Shown here: in pieces, positions 44,465 to 53,252 of the stretch | Numbering within the stretch: the first letter of the stretch is position 1 | Layout of the letters: each line of letters begins with the position of its first letter | Assembly (NCBI RefSeq): GCF_000719955.1 | Contig: NZ_JOII01000027.1 | Span: 62,001 to 126,000 of the forward strand | Source of the DNA: Streptomyces albidoflavus | GTDB lineage: Bacteria > Actinomycetota > Actinomycetes > Streptomycetales > Streptomycetaceae | Direction of reading: 5' to 3' | DNA length: 64,000 bases | Translations under genes and position numbers: made by a program | The notes under the pieces: model-generated | What the model was told of the DNA's origin: nothing | Database searches by the model: none | The model's input: only the letters and a program-made list of their open reading frames with translations

Positions 44465-45787
44465 ATGAGCGCTGACGGACACGCACCGGCCACCCCGGCC
44501 TACCTGACCGGCTTCGGCAACGAGCACAGCTCCGAGGCGGTCCCCGGCGCCCTCCCCGAGGGCCGCAACTCCCCGCAGCGCGCCCCGCTCGGCCTCTACG
44601 CCGAGCAGCTGAGCGGCACCGCCTTCACCGAGCCGCGCGCCCACAACCGCCGCTCCTGGCTCTACCGCATCCGCCCCTCCGCCGCCCACCCCGCCTTCGT
44701 CCGGACCGGGAACGGCACGCTGCACGGCGGCCCGTTCACCGACGCCGTCCCCGACCCCAACCGGATGCGCTGGGACCCGCTGCCCGACCCGGCCCCCGGC
44801 ACCGACTTCCTGGCCGGGCTGTGGACCCTCGGAGGCAACGGCGACCCGGCCCGCCGCGAGGGCATGGCCGTCCACCTCTACGCGGCCGACATCTCGATGG
44901 AGCGGGTCTTCTCCGACGCCGACGGCGAACTACTGATCGTCCCTCAGGAGGGCACGCTGCGGCTGCGCACCGAGTTCGGCCTGCTGGTCGCCGGGCCCGG
45001 CGAGATCGCGCTGATCCCGCGCGGCGTCCGCTTCCGCGCGGAACTGTCCGGCGCCCCGGCCCGCGGCTACGTCTGCGAGAACTTCGGCCGCCCCTTCCAG
45101 CTCCCCGACCTCGGCCCGATCGGCGCCAACGGGCTGGCCAACCCGCGGGACTTCCGCGCCCCGGTCGCCGCCTACGAGGAGGCGGAGGAGCCCGTCGAGG
45201 TCGTCACCAAGTACTGCGGCAACCTCTGGCGGGCCACCTACGGCCACTCCCCCCTGGACGTCGTCGCCTGGCACGGCAACCACGTCCCCTACGTCTACGA
45301 CCTGCGCCGGTTCAACGTCATCGGCTCGATCAGCTACGACCACCCCGACCCCTCGATCTTCACCGTGCTCACCTCGCCCTCGGACACCCCGGGCCTGGCC
45401 GGCGTCGACTTCGTCGCCTTCGCCCCGCGCTGGCTGGTCGGCGAGGACACCTTCCGCCCGCCGTACTTCCACCGGAACGTGATGAGCGAGTACATGGGGC
45501 TGATCGACGGCGCCTACGACGCCAAGCGCGGCGGTGCCGGCGGCTTCGTCCCCGGCGGCGGCTCGCTGCACCCGATGATGTCGGCGCACGGCCCCGACCG
45601 GGACACCTTCGAGAAGGCGTCGGCGGCCGAGCTGCGGCCGCAGAAGATCGACGACGGGCTGGCCTTCATGTTCGAGACGCGCTGGCCGATCCTGCCGACC
45701 GCGCAGGCGGCCGGCGCCGCCCACCGCCAGCAGGGGTACGACGGGGTGTGGCAGGGCCTGGAGCGACACTGGGGAACTGCGGGATGA
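44465..45787 (+). CDS. hmgA: Homogentisate 1,2-dioxygenase
   Basis: A 440-residue enzyme of tyrosine and phenylalanine breakdown that opens the ring of homogentisate to maleylacetoacetate with non-haem iron. The start ATG begins [20 protein letters not shown]. Conserved parts are [60 protein letters not shown], and the iron site in [20 protein letters not shown] with [19 protein letters not shown] GntR regulator gene starts 75 bp downstream on the same strand and may control it. Confidence 0.97.
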   Translation: MSADGHAPATPAYLTGFGNEHSSEAVPGALPEGRNSPQRAPLGLYAEQLSGTAFTEPRAHNRRSWLYRIRPSAAHPAFVRTGNGTLHGGPFTDAVPDPNRMRWDPLPDPAPGTDFLAGLWTLGGNGDPARREGMAVHLYAADISMERVFSDADGELLIVPQEGTLRLRTEFGLLVAGPGEIALIPRGVRFRAELSGAPARGYVCENFGRPFQLPDLGPIGANGLANPRDFRAPVAAYEEAEEPVEVVTKYCGNLWRATYGHSPLDVVAWHGNHVPYVYDLRRFNVIGSISYDHPDPSIFTVLTSPSDTPGLAGVDFVAFAPRWLVGEDTFRPPYFHRNVMSEYMGLIDGAYDAKRGGAGGFVPGGGSLHPMMSAHGPDRDTFEKASAAELRPQKIDDGLAFMFETRWPILPTAQAAGAAHRQQGYDGVWQGLERHWGTAG

Positions 45788-45862
45788 TCCCCTGACCCAC
45801 CCGTGGCCCGGCCGCCCGCACCGGCGGCCGGGGACGCCCCGTCCCGTCCTCCCGGAGAAGCC

Positions 45863-46609
45863 GTGACCGCATTCGCACCGGACTCCATCGTCCTGAACCG
45901 GAAACTGCCCCTCTGGTACCAGGTCTCGCAGTCCCTGCGGGCCTCCGTACTCGGCCGCTCCCCCGGCGACCCGCTCCGGCTGCCCACCGAGGAGCAGCTC
46001 GCCGCGCACTACGGCGTCAGCGTGCTGACCATGCGGCAGGCGCTCAAGGAGCTGGAGGACGAGGGGCTCATCACCCGCCACCGCAGGCGCGGCACCTTCA
46101 TCGAGCCCAGCGCCCGCCCGGGCGCCCCGGTCCGTCTGCTCGGCTCGGTGGACGCCATCGTCGCCCAGCAGTCCGGCATGCGCGCCCGCCTGCTCGACCA
46201 CGGCCCGGCGCCCGTCCCCGCCGGCCTGGCCGAGTACTTCCCCGGGCGCACCGAGGTGACGGCGTACCACCGGCTGCGCCACGACGAGGAGACGGGCGAG
46301 CCGACCAACCACGCCCGCAACTACCTCCCGCCGGAGATCGCGGCCCGGGTCGACCCCGCCGAGCTGGAGATACGGCCGATGACCAAGGTGCTGCGGGACA
46401 CCGTCGGCCTCAGCATCGCCCGCATCACCGACACGGTCGAGGCCCGCCTCGCCGACCCGGAGACGGCCCGCCTGCTCGACGTGCCGCTGCTCAGCCCGAT
46501 CCTGCACTACACCGGGGTCACCGTGGACGAGGAGGGCCGCACCCTCGACGTGACCCGCATCCACTACCGGGGGGACCGGTTCTCGTTCACGGTCACGCTG
46601 GACGCGTAG
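45863..46609 (+). CDS. GntR-family regulator with UTRA domain (HutC subfamily)
   Basis: A 248-residue protein. The GTG of VTAFAPDSIVLNRKLPLWYQ has GGAG five bases upstream. The winged helix is at about 15-85 (PLRLPTEEQLAAHYGVSVLT, ALKELEDEGLITRHRRRGTF); the UTRA effector domain follows (EYFPGRTEVTAYHRLRHDEE, LLDVPLLSPILHYTGVTVDE, TLDVTRIHYRGDRFSFTVTL). Directly downstream of hmgA, it is a candidate regulator of tyrosine catabolism, sensing an aromatic intermediate. This link rests on position only. Confidence 0.88.
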   Translation: MTAFAPDSIVLNRKLPLWYQVSQSLRASVLGRSPGDPLRLPTEEQLAAHYGVSVLTMRQALKELEDEGLITRHRRRGTFIEPSARPGAPVRLLGSVDAIVAQQSGMRARLLDHGPAPVPAGLAEYFPGRTEVTAYHRLRHDEETGEPTNHARNYLPPEIAARVDPAELEIRPMTKVLRDTVGLSIARITDTVEARLADPETARLLDVPLLSPILHYTGVTVDEEGRTLDVTRIHYRGDRFSFTVTLDA

Positions 46610-46688
46610 GCGGGCCGGGGGCGCCGGGGCAGAAAGAAAGGCAACGAGCGCCTCGGCGCTCCTTGCCACTCTCAAGGTATAGCTCAAG

Positions 46689-46711
46689 GGGGGCCTTGCG
46701 GCAAGGCCCCC
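46689..46711 (+). promoter_or_regulatory. Rifamycin-associated element (RAE) upstream of helR
   Basis: A perfect palindrome with 11-bp arms GGGGGCCTTGC and GCAAGGCCCCC around one G. It matches the known RAE pattern (a GCTTGC/GCAAG-type inverted repeat in front of rifamycin-inactivating genes and helR in actinomycetes). It lies 46 bases before the helR start. TATAGC (46678-46683) just upstream may be the -10 element. Confidence 0.88.
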
Positions 46712-46757
46712 TCCACCAGGCAGAATCACGGGCCGTCGCCCGATCCTGCCGAAATGA

Positions 46758-48947
46758 GTGGTTCCCGTAGTGCGCACCCCTTCGCCCGTCCCCGGGGCGG
46801 ACTCCCCGGCCGCCTTCACCGCCTTCGCCCTCCCCGGCCGCCTGGCGGCCAAGGCCGACCCGGCGCTGACCGGCGGCGACGACCGGCACTTCGCCGCCGT
46901 CACGGCCGCCCTGGAACAGTCGGTCGCCGAGCTGACCGCGAGCCTGGACGCCGCGCTCCGCTCCCCCGGCGGCGCCGGGCGGGCCGCGATGGACCGGGAC
47001 ACCGAGGTGCACCGCCTCGGGGCGCGACTGCGGACCCTGCGCCGTTTCGGCCTCGACCTCTGCCTCGGCCACTTCGTCCGCGAGGACGACCCCGAGCCGG
47101 TGTACATCGGCCGCCTCGGCCTCACCGACGGCGACGGCCGCCGCCTGCTGACCGACTGGCGCTCCCCCGCCGCCGAACCGTTCTTCGCGGCGACCCACGC
47201 CCGCCCGATGGGCCTGGCCAGCCGCCGCAGGTACCGCTGGAGCGGCGGCCGGATCAGCGACTACTGGGACGAGGTCTTCACCGCCGACGGCCTGGAGGGC
47301 CACGCCGCCCTGGACGACCAGTCGGCCTTCCTCGCCTCCCTCGGCGGCCACCGCTCGGACCGGATGCGCGACGTGCTCGCCACCATCCAGGCCGACCAGG
47401 ACGCGATCATCCGCGCCGGCTCCCGGGGCACCCTGGTGGTGGACGGCGGCCCGGGCACCGGCAAGACGGTCGTCGCCCTGCACCGCGCCGCCCACCTCCT
47501 CTACGCCGACCCGCGCCTGGGCCACCGGCGCGGCGGCGTCCTCGTCGTCGGCCCGCACCAGCCGTACCTGAACTACGTGGACGACGTGCTGCCCAGCCTC
47601 GGCGAGGAGGGCGTGCGCACCTGCACCCTGCGCGACCTGGTCCCCGAGGGCGCCGCCGCCCGGCCCGAGGCGGACCCGGAGGTGGCCCGGCTGAAGTCCT
47701 CGGCCGCGATGGTGCGGGCCGTCGAACCGGCCGTCGCCCTGTACGAGGAGCCGCCCACCGAGGGCATGGAGGTCGTCACGCACTGGTCCACGCTCTGGCT
47801 GAGCGCCGCCGACTGGGCCGCCGCCTTCGACGCGGTGGAGCCCGGCACCCCGCACAACGAGGCCCGCGGCCAGATCCGCGACGAACTCCTCACCCTCCTC
47901 ATGGACCAGGACGAGAGCGACGCCCCGCCCGCGCTGCTCCGCCGCTCGCTCCTCGGCAACCGGAAGCTGATCGGCGCCCTCAACCGGGCCTGGCCCGTCA
48001 TCGAGGCGACCGACCTGGTCGGCGACCTCTGGACGGTCCCCGCCTACCTGCGCCGCTGCGCCCCGCACCTGACCGTCGAGGAGGTCCGCGCGCTGCAACG
48101 CCCCGTGCCGGACGCCTGGACCCTCGCGGACCTGCCGCTCCTGGACGCCGCCCGGCAGCGGCTCGGCGACCCCCGGTCCTCCGTACGCAAGCTCCGCCAG
48201 GACGCCGCCGTCGCCGCCGAGCGGGAGCGCCGGGCCGCCGTCGTCGACACCCTGGTACGGGCCGACGACGACGGGGAGGGCGCGGTGACGATGCTCCTCC
48301 ACGACGACCTGCAGTCCACCCTGATCGACGAGGGGGCGCTGCCGGGGGCCGAGCGGGAGCCGTTGCAGGGCCCGTTCGCGCACATCGTCGTGGACGAGGC
48401 GCAGGAGCTGACCGACGCGGAATGGCAGATGCTGCGGTCGCGCTGCCCCTCGCGGAGCTTCACCGTCGTCGGCGACCGAGCCCAGGCCCGGCACGGCTTC
48501 GCCGCCACCTGGCCCGAGCGGCTGGAGCGGGCCGGCCTCGACCGGATCACGGTGGCCTCGCTCGGCGTCAACTACCGCACCCCCAGCGAGGTCATGACCG
48601 AGGCCGAGCAGGTCATCCGCGCCGCGCTGCCCGACGCCAACGTCCCCTCCTCCGTGCGCAGCACCGGTGTCCCCGTCCACCACGGCCCGGCCGCCGACCG
48701 CGACGCCCTCCTCGACGCCTGGCTGGCCGAGCACGCCGAGGGCGTGGCCTGCGTCATCGGCGACCCCACCTTCACGGCCACCTCCCGCGTCCGCTCCCTC
48801 ACCCCGGAGCTGGCGAAGGGACTGGAGTTCGACCTGGTCGTCCTGGTCGGCCCGGAGCGGTTCGGCGAGGGCGTCGAGGGCGCCGTCGACCGCTACGTGG
48901 CGATGACCCGCGCGACCCAGCGCCTGGCCGTCCTCACCGGCCCCTGA
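46758..48947 (+). CDS. helR: RNA polymerase recycling motor ATPase HelR (HelD family)
   Basis: A 729-residue UvrD/PcrA-like ATPase, read from GTG 46758 (GTG 46770 is possible). Walker A GGPGTGKTVVALHRAAHLLY is at about 230, Walker B IVVDEAQELTDAEWQMLRSR near 546, then VVGDRAQARHGFAATWPERL and NYRTPSEVMTEAE. The late motif VDRYVAMTRATQRLAVLTGP is SF1-like. The N-terminal long helices (LEQSVAELTASLDAALRSPG) replace a true helicase domain. HelR pulls RNA polymerase off DNA and displaces rifamycins, giving tolerance. The RAE immediately upstream predicts rifampicin-inducible expression. Confidence 0.93.
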   Translation: MVPVVRTPSPVPGADSPAAFTAFALPGRLAAKADPALTGGDDRHFAAVTAALEQSVAELTASLDAALRSPGGAGRAAMDRDTEVHRLGARLRTLRRFGLDLCLGHFVREDDPEPVYIGRLGLTDGDGRRLLTDWRSPAAEPFFAATHARPMGLASRRRYRWSGGRISDYWDEVFTADGLEGHAALDDQSAFLASLGGHRSDRMRDVLATIQADQDAIIRAGSRGTLVVDGGPGTGKTVVALHRAAHLLYADPRLGHRRGGVLVVGPHQPYLNYVDDVLPSLGEEGVRTCTLRDLVPEGAAARPEADPEVARLKSSAAMVRAVEPAVALYEEPPTEGMEVVTHWSTLWLSAADWAAAFDAVEPGTPHNEARGQIRDELLTLLMDQDESDAPPALLRRSLLGNRKLIGALNRAWPVIEATDLVGDLWTVPAYLRRCAPHLTVEEVRALQRPVPDAWTLADLPLLDAARQRLGDPRSSVRKLRQDAAVAAERERRAAVVDTLVRADDDGEGAVTMLLHDDLQSTLIDEGALPGAEREPLQGPFAHIVVDEAQELTDAEWQMLRSRCPSRSFTVVGDRAQARHGFAATWPERLERAGLDRITVASLGVNYRTPSEVMTEAEQVIRAALPDANVPSSVRSTGVPVHHGPAADRDALLDAWLAEHAEGVACVIGDPTFTATSRVRSLTPELAKGLEFDLVVLVGPERFGEGVEGAVDRYVAMTRATQRLAVLTGP

Positions 48948-48996
48948 GGCCCCGGACCGGCGGCGGGGCGGGGCGGGCGGTTTGTACGATGCGAGG

Positions 48997-50205
48997 ATGA
49001 GCGAGCGAGGGGGCGGCGGAGCGGGCCGGCGGGGTGTGCGGCTGGCGGAGTTGATGCCCTGGTCGGTGGCGCCCTGGCGGCCGGGCCGCGACTGGCCGCT
49101 GGCGGCCGAGCCGGAGACGCTGCGGCGCCGCTGGCGGGCGCTGGCCGAGGCGGAGGGCGAGCGGCGTGAGGAGCTCTTCGGCCCGACCCGGGCCCGCACC
49201 ACCCGCTCCTCGGTCGCGCCGCTGCCGGGCCGCACCACCGCCACCGGCCGCCTCGCCCGCGACCCCGGCCCGTGCCCCGAACCGGTCCGCGTCCTCGACG
49301 GCCCCTTCGACGCGCGGTGGCTCCTGCCCGACCACCGGCTCCTGGACACGGCCCGGCCCGAACTCTGGCGCGCCCACGGCCCCCACTCCCGCTACCTGCT
49401 GGAGACCGGCCCCGGCGGCCCCCCGATCCTCGCCACCGCCCTGCTGCCGACCGGCCGCAACCCGTACGGCAGGGCCCGCCCGGTCCGCCCCCTGCACCGC
49501 GGCCCCGACCCCGCCGATCCCAACCTCGCGCCCGGCCTCCTCCCGTACCTGGCGAAGGAGTGGGGCCTGCCGGTGAGCGCCGGGGACGTCTTCGCCTGGA
49601 TCGTCTGCGCCGCCGTCCCCGGGGCCGGCGGCTGCGAGGTCCCGCTGCCCCGGCAGGCCCGCGAGTGGGAGGCCGGCGTGGCCTGGGGCACCGCCGTCCT
49701 CGCCCTGCTGGCCCCGCTCGACGGCGACCGTCCCCGCCTGCCCGGCGGCCGGCGGCCGTACGTCCGGGCGCCGCTGGTCCCCGTCGCGGCAGGCGAGGAG
49801 GGGCCGTACCCCGTGGCGTACGACGCGGAGAGCGAGAGCCTCATGGTCGGGGGCGGGCGGATCGCGCCGGTGCCGCCGGGGGCCTGGGAGTTCACCTGCG
49901 GCGGGGTGCGGGTGCTGGCGGAGTGGGTGGCGCGGCGGACGGCGCTGGGGGCGCCGGGCACGCTGGAGGGGCTGGCGCCCGGCGAGTGGCCGCAGGAGCG
50001 GACCCGGGAACTGCTGGAGCTGATCACGGTGCTGGCGCTGCTGGCCGAGGCGGAGGCGAGCCGTCCGGAGGTGGCGGGGCCGGTGCTCGGCGAGGCGGAG
50101 CTGCGGGCGGTGGGGGTGCTCCCGGTCCCGGCGGCGGCGCGGCGGCCCGGTCCGGCCCTGGCGGTGCGCGAGGAGGGGCCGGAGGGGCAGTCCGCCCTCT
50201 GGTGA
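48997..50205 (+). CDS. Stand-alone type ISP restriction-modification specificity-domain-like protein
   Basis: A 402-residue protein starting at MSERGGGGAGRRGVRLAELM, 49 bp after helR on the same strand. Phrases such as MPWSVAPWRPGRDWPLAAEP, LFGPTRARTTRSSVAPLPGR, FDARWLLPDHRLLDTARPEL, DVFAWIVCAAVPGAGG and PVPPGAWEFTCGGVRVLAEW match, as I recall, the C-terminal target-recognition domain of type ISP restriction-modification enzymes. No nuclease, helicase or methyltransferase motifs are present (no DPPY/NPPY, no SAM-binding motif), and no such gene is nearby apart from helR, which is an RNAP motor. The function alone is unknown. Confidence 0.68.
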   Translation: MSERGGGGAGRRGVRLAELMPWSVAPWRPGRDWPLAAEPETLRRRWRALAEAEGERREELFGPTRARTTRSSVAPLPGRTTATGRLARDPGPCPEPVRVLDGPFDARWLLPDHRLLDTARPELWRAHGPHSRYLLETGPGGPPILATALLPTGRNPYGRARPVRPLHRGPDPADPNLAPGLLPYLAKEWGLPVSAGDVFAWIVCAAVPGAGGCEVPLPRQAREWEAGVAWGTAVLALLAPLDGDRPRLPGGRRPYVRAPLVPVAAGEEGPYPVAYDAESESLMVGGGRIAPVPPGAWEFTCGGVRVLAEWVARRTALGAPGTLEGLAPGEWPQERTRELLELITVLALLAEAEASRPEVAGPVLGEAELRAVGVLPVPAAARRPGPALAVREEGPEGQSALW

Positions 50206-50317
50206 GCGGGGCCCGGGCAAAAAGAAACCGCCGGGCGGGGCGCCGTCATGTGCCGGGGAGTGGTGGCACAGCTGTTGCGCCCCGAACCGGACGGTGTCTG
50301 GAACAGGGGGAGGGGGA

Positions 50318-50344
50318 GGCCGGCCGGATGGTTGACGGCCGGCC
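50318..50344 (-). terminator. Hairpin after the small conserved gene
   Basis: GGCCGGCC (50318-50325) and GGCCGGCC (50337-50344) form an 8-bp stem with an 11-base loop, just after the stop of the minus-strand gene. Confidence 0.4.
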
Positions 50345-50349
50345 CGGGG

Positions 50350-50619
50350 TCAGTGGCCGCCGAACAGCGACCTGCGCAGCCGCCTGAGCGGTGCGAACAG
50401 CGATACCCGACTGACCCGCGCACCCCTGCCGGTGCGATCGTGCGCGGCCTTCCGTGAGGTGAGCTCACGCATCAGCGTCGTCGCCTCGGCCGTCTCGCGC
50501 TGCGGGACGGCAGGACCGCCCAGCACCGAGAGATGGCGGTCGAGGCGCGAACTGGTCGCGCTGCTCCCGCACGTGATCGCAGGCACTCGCGGCCTGCTGC
50601 GCACAGTTATCTGTTCCAT
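50350..50619 (-). CDS. Small conserved Streptomyces protein
   Basis: An 89-residue protein starting at MEQITVRSRPRVPAITCGSS with GGGGAG four bases upstream; the longer upstream frame is less likely. It contains TSSRLDRHLSVLGGPAVPQR, TAEATTLMRELTSRKAAHDR and a basic end SLFAPLRRLRRSLFGGH. Similar short proteins appear, from memory, in other Streptomyces and have no known function. The basic amphipathic tail could associate with membrane or nucleic acid. Confidence 0.65.
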   Translation of the reverse strand: MEQITVRSRPRVPAITCGSSATSSRLDRHLSVLGGPAVPQRETAEATTLMRELTSRKAAHDRTGRGARVSRVSLFAPLRRLRRSLFGGH

Positions 50620-50929
50620 GTCACTCCCCACCCGTACGAGGGCACCCGGCCCCGGGCAGGGCAACCCTATCGCCCTTGGGGTCCACGCCGGTATCCCGGG
50701 CACGGGATCGGCCCTGCCCGCAAGGTTGTTGACGGATACCCACACGTGACCGGGACATGTCGCACGGGACCGCTGTGACGCTGCGTGAAGCGGCGTGCGA
50801 GCGCCGGGGGCGGACTCCGGCGCACCCGCGCGAGGGCGGGCGCGTGCCGGAATCACCAGCGCGGCGGCGCTGCGGATACGCCCTCACGGGGTACTTGTGT
50901 GAGAAATGGCGCTCCCCCACGGAGGGTTC
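50620..50929. other. 310-bp divergent promoter region
   Basis: Between the small minus-strand gene and the kinase gene. It contains the dyad ATCCCG-GGCA-CGGGAT (50693-50708) and, next to the kinase start, an A/T-containing stretch GTACTTGTGTGAGAAATGG (50891-50909) that probably holds the kinase promoter. No convincing coding frame is seen. Confidence 0.4.
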
Positions 50930-52033
50930 ATGAACACATCGGGTACGTCGGGCAGGCAGGGCAGAGCGGGCGGCGAAGGACACGGTGCGCCACCGGCGGC
51001 GCGCGGGCGGCTGCTGGCCGGGCGGTACCGGCTCGTCGGGGAACTGGGCCGGGGCGGCATGGGGACGGTCTGGCGGGCGCGGGACGAGACGCTCCGGCGC
51101 GAGGTGGCCGTCAAGGAGGTGAGCGTGCCGTTCGGCCTCCCCGAGGAGGACGTGGCCCGGCTCCACGCCCGGCTGGAGCGGGAGGCCCGGGCGGCGGGAC
51201 GGATCGAGCACCCGAGCGTGGCCGAGGTGTTCGACGTCGTACGCCAGGACGGGCGGCCGTGGATCGTGATGGAGCTGGTGCGCGGAATCACCCTCCAGGA
51301 CGTGCTGGAGGCGGACGGGCCGCTGGAGCCGGAGCGGGCCGCCTCGGTCGGCGCCGAGGTGCTCTCGGCGCTGCGGGCGGCGCACGGCGCCGGGGTGCTG
51401 CACCGGGACGTGAAACCGGCCAATGTGCTGCTCGCCCTCGACGGGCGGGTGGTGCTCACCGACTTCGGCAGCTCGCTGGTGGAGGGCGGGGAGGAACTGA
51501 CGGACGCGGGAGAGGTGGTGGGGTCCCCCGAGTACCTGGCCCCGGAGCGGGCGCTGGAGGCGGAGCCGGGCCCGGCCTCGGACCTGTGGGCGCTCGGGGT
51601 GCTGCTCTTCGCCTCGGTGGAGGGGCGGACCCCGTTCCGCCGTGAGACGGCCCTGGCGACGCTGGGCGCGGCGGTGGACGACGCGCTTCCGGCGCCGGGC
51701 CGGGCGGGTCCGCTGCGGCCGGTGATCGAGGGGCTGCTGCGCAAACACCCGGACGACCGGCTGTGTGCGGCGGAGGCCGAGCGGCTGCTGCACCGGGTGG
51801 CGGGCGGGTCGCGGTCGCGGGGTGGCGCGATGGCCGTGGTGCCGGGGGCGCGGCGCGGCGGCGGGCGCGCGGAGGACGGCGGTCCTGCGGGGCGGCGGTC
51901 CGGGCGGGGCCGCGAGGCGTCCGGGGCGCAGCGTGGGCTCCGGGGGGCCGGGCGGAAGGCTCCGGTCCTGGTGGCGCTGGCGGCCCTGGTGGTGCTGCTG
52001 GCGGCCGCGGCGGGGTGGCTGCTGGGCTGGTGA
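50930..52033 (+). CDS. Membrane-anchored Ser/Thr protein kinase
   Basis: A 367-residue Hanks-type kinase; GGAGG four bases before the ATG sets the start (MNTSGTSGRQGRAGG). The glycine loop GELGRGGMGTVWRARD is at 37-52, catalytic Lys62, HRDVKPAN with Asp160, TDFGSS at 177-182, and SPEYLAPERAL. After the kinase domain (to about 285) comes an Arg/Gly-rich linker, then a single membrane helix (PVLVALAALVVLLAAAAGWL) at the C-terminus with only a few residues outside. There is no PASTA or sensor domain, so it senses through partners or the membrane. Targets are unknown. Confidence 0.93.
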   Translation: MNTSGTSGRQGRAGGEGHGAPPAARGRLLAGRYRLVGELGRGGMGTVWRARDETLRREVAVKEVSVPFGLPEEDVARLHARLEREARAAGRIEHPSVAEVFDVVRQDGRPWIVMELVRGITLQDVLEADGPLEPERAASVGAEVLSALRAAHGAGVLHRDVKPANVLLALDGRVVLTDFGSSLVEGGEELTDAGEVVGSPEYLAPERALEAEPGPASDLWALGVLLFASVEGRTPFRRETALATLGAAVDDALPAPGRAGPLRPVIEGLLRKHPDDRLCAAEAERLLHRVAGGSRSRGGAMAVVPGARRGGGRAEDGGPAGRRSGRGREASGAQRGLRGAGRKAPVLVALAALVVLLAAAAGWLLGW

Positions 52034-52054
52034 GCGCCTGGGGGGGAAGGCCGT

Positions 52055-52086
52055 GAGGAGGCCCCGCTTGGTGGCGGGACCTCCTC
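52055..52086. terminator. Hairpin between kinase and lipase genes
   Basis: GAGGAGGCCCCGC (52055-52067) and GCGGGACCTCCTC (52074-52086) pair over 13 bases with one mismatch and a 6-base loop, between convergent genes. Confidence 0.7.
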
Positions 52087-52131
52087 TGCCGCGTGCTCGT
52101 GGTGCGAGGCGCGGGACCGTTCGACGCCCGG

Positions 52132-52941
52132 TCAGGCCTTGGAGTTCAGCACCGGCAGGTAGCCGCCGGACTGGCCGGCGGCCGTCGGGTGGTAGGAGTC
52201 GTTGATGCCGGTCCACTTGACGCTGTGGAGCCAGGAGTCGCCGGAGCAGATCTCGTGGCCGGTGAAGGCGGCGGCGATGTCCCCGTAGGCGTAGCCGTGG
52301 TCGGCGGCACGCTTGGAGATGACGGAGTTGAGGAGGTCGGCGGCGCCGTTGATGGCGGTGCGCTCCCCCTCGGTCAGGCCGGCCACGCAGGTGCCGTTGA
52401 GCTTGTAGAACCGCGGGTAGCCGAGGACGACGACGTTGGCCGAGGGGGCCTTGGCGCGGACCTGCGAGTAGACCGAGTCGAGCCGGCCGGGCAGGGTGCT
52501 CTCGACGAAGGCCTTGGCCGTGTTGACCCGGGCGATGCAGTTGGCCTCGGACTGGAGGACGCAGGTGGTCATGACGTCCGCGAACCCGGCGTCGTTGCCG
52601 CCGATGGTGAGCGAGACGAGGCTGGTGGAGGAGTTCAGCGGGCCCATCTGCTTGTTGAGGACATCGCTGGTCACCGCACCGGAGCAGGCCACGAAGTCGA
52701 AGCTGGCGGGCGAGTTCGCGGCGGCCCACAGGGCGGGGTACGCCTTGGGGGTGCGCCGGCAGTCGCCGCTGCCGCTGTCGTAGGAGCCGGCACCGACCCC
52801 GGAGGAGTAGGAGTCACCCAGGGCGACGTAGCCGCCTGCGGCCTGGGCGTCGGCGGCCGCTGCGGCACTGGCCCCGGTGAGGGCGAGGGTGACGGCGGCG
52901 AGGAGCGAGGTCACATATGTCGCGGTTCTACGCAGTTTCAT
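52132..52941 (-). CDS. Secreted SGNH/GDSL lipase
   Basis: A 269-residue exported esterase/lipase. GGAGG four bases upstream sets the ATG. Signal peptide MKLRRTATYVTSLLAAVTLA to about residue 30-35. SGNH blocks: GDSYSSGVGAG with nucleophile Ser44, Gly in ACSGAV, Asn in LTIGGNDAGF, and Asp/His in DSYHPTAAGQ near the end. Six cysteines in the mature part fit the three disulfides of Streptomyces lipases of this type (e.g. the S. rimosus enzyme). It cleaves lipid or ester substrates outside the cell. Confidence 0.93.
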   Translation of the reverse strand: MKLRRTATYVTSLLAAVTLALTGASAAAAADAQAAGGYVALGDSYSSGVGAGSYDSGSGDCRRTPKAYPALWAAANSPASFDFVACSGAVTSDVLNKQMGPLNSSTSLVSLTIGGNDAGFADVMTTCVLQSEANCIARVNTAKAFVESTLPGRLDSVYSQVRAKAPSANVVVLGYPRFYKLNGTCVAGLTEGERTAINGAADLLNSVISKRAADHGYAYGDIAAAFTGHEICSGDSWLHSVKWTGINDSYHPTAAGQSGGYLPVLNSKA

Positions 52942-53252
52942 GAAGCCTCCATCTGCGGGGGGGTCGGCGTGCACTTGGTAGCACGCGGCGACGGAGCCTC
53001 GGAAGTGTTCATGCCAAAACATCTACGCGCGGAGAGAGGGGCCTGCGCTGCACTCTTTGCGAAAGCAATAGGTCGGGCAACGATGTGACGCCTGGTCATT
53101 CCGATAACACGAACCACTCGTTCGTGAACGCATGGCCTCAGACGGGCGGGACCGCCGCCCGCATCTGCACACTCTCTCCGCATCTTGACGGCCCGGCAGC
53201 TCTGCGCCACATTGAAGTCCGGCATCCGGCGCGCTGGGGGGCAAAGTCGCCA
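52942..53252. other. 311-bp divergent promoter region
   Basis: Between the lipase and the membrane protein gene at 53253. It is less G+C-rich than the coding DNA around 53040-53120 and contains the small dyad CGTTC-GT-GAACG (53118-53129). It probably holds promoters in both directions. I see no convincing gene. Confidence 0.35.

Noticed and set aside
46758..50205. Two-gene phage-defence system from the helicase-like gene plus the type ISP-like gene
   Set aside because: The first gene is well explained as HelR with its rifamycin element, and neither gene has a nuclease or methyltransferase site. The solo domain is kept as a separate finding.
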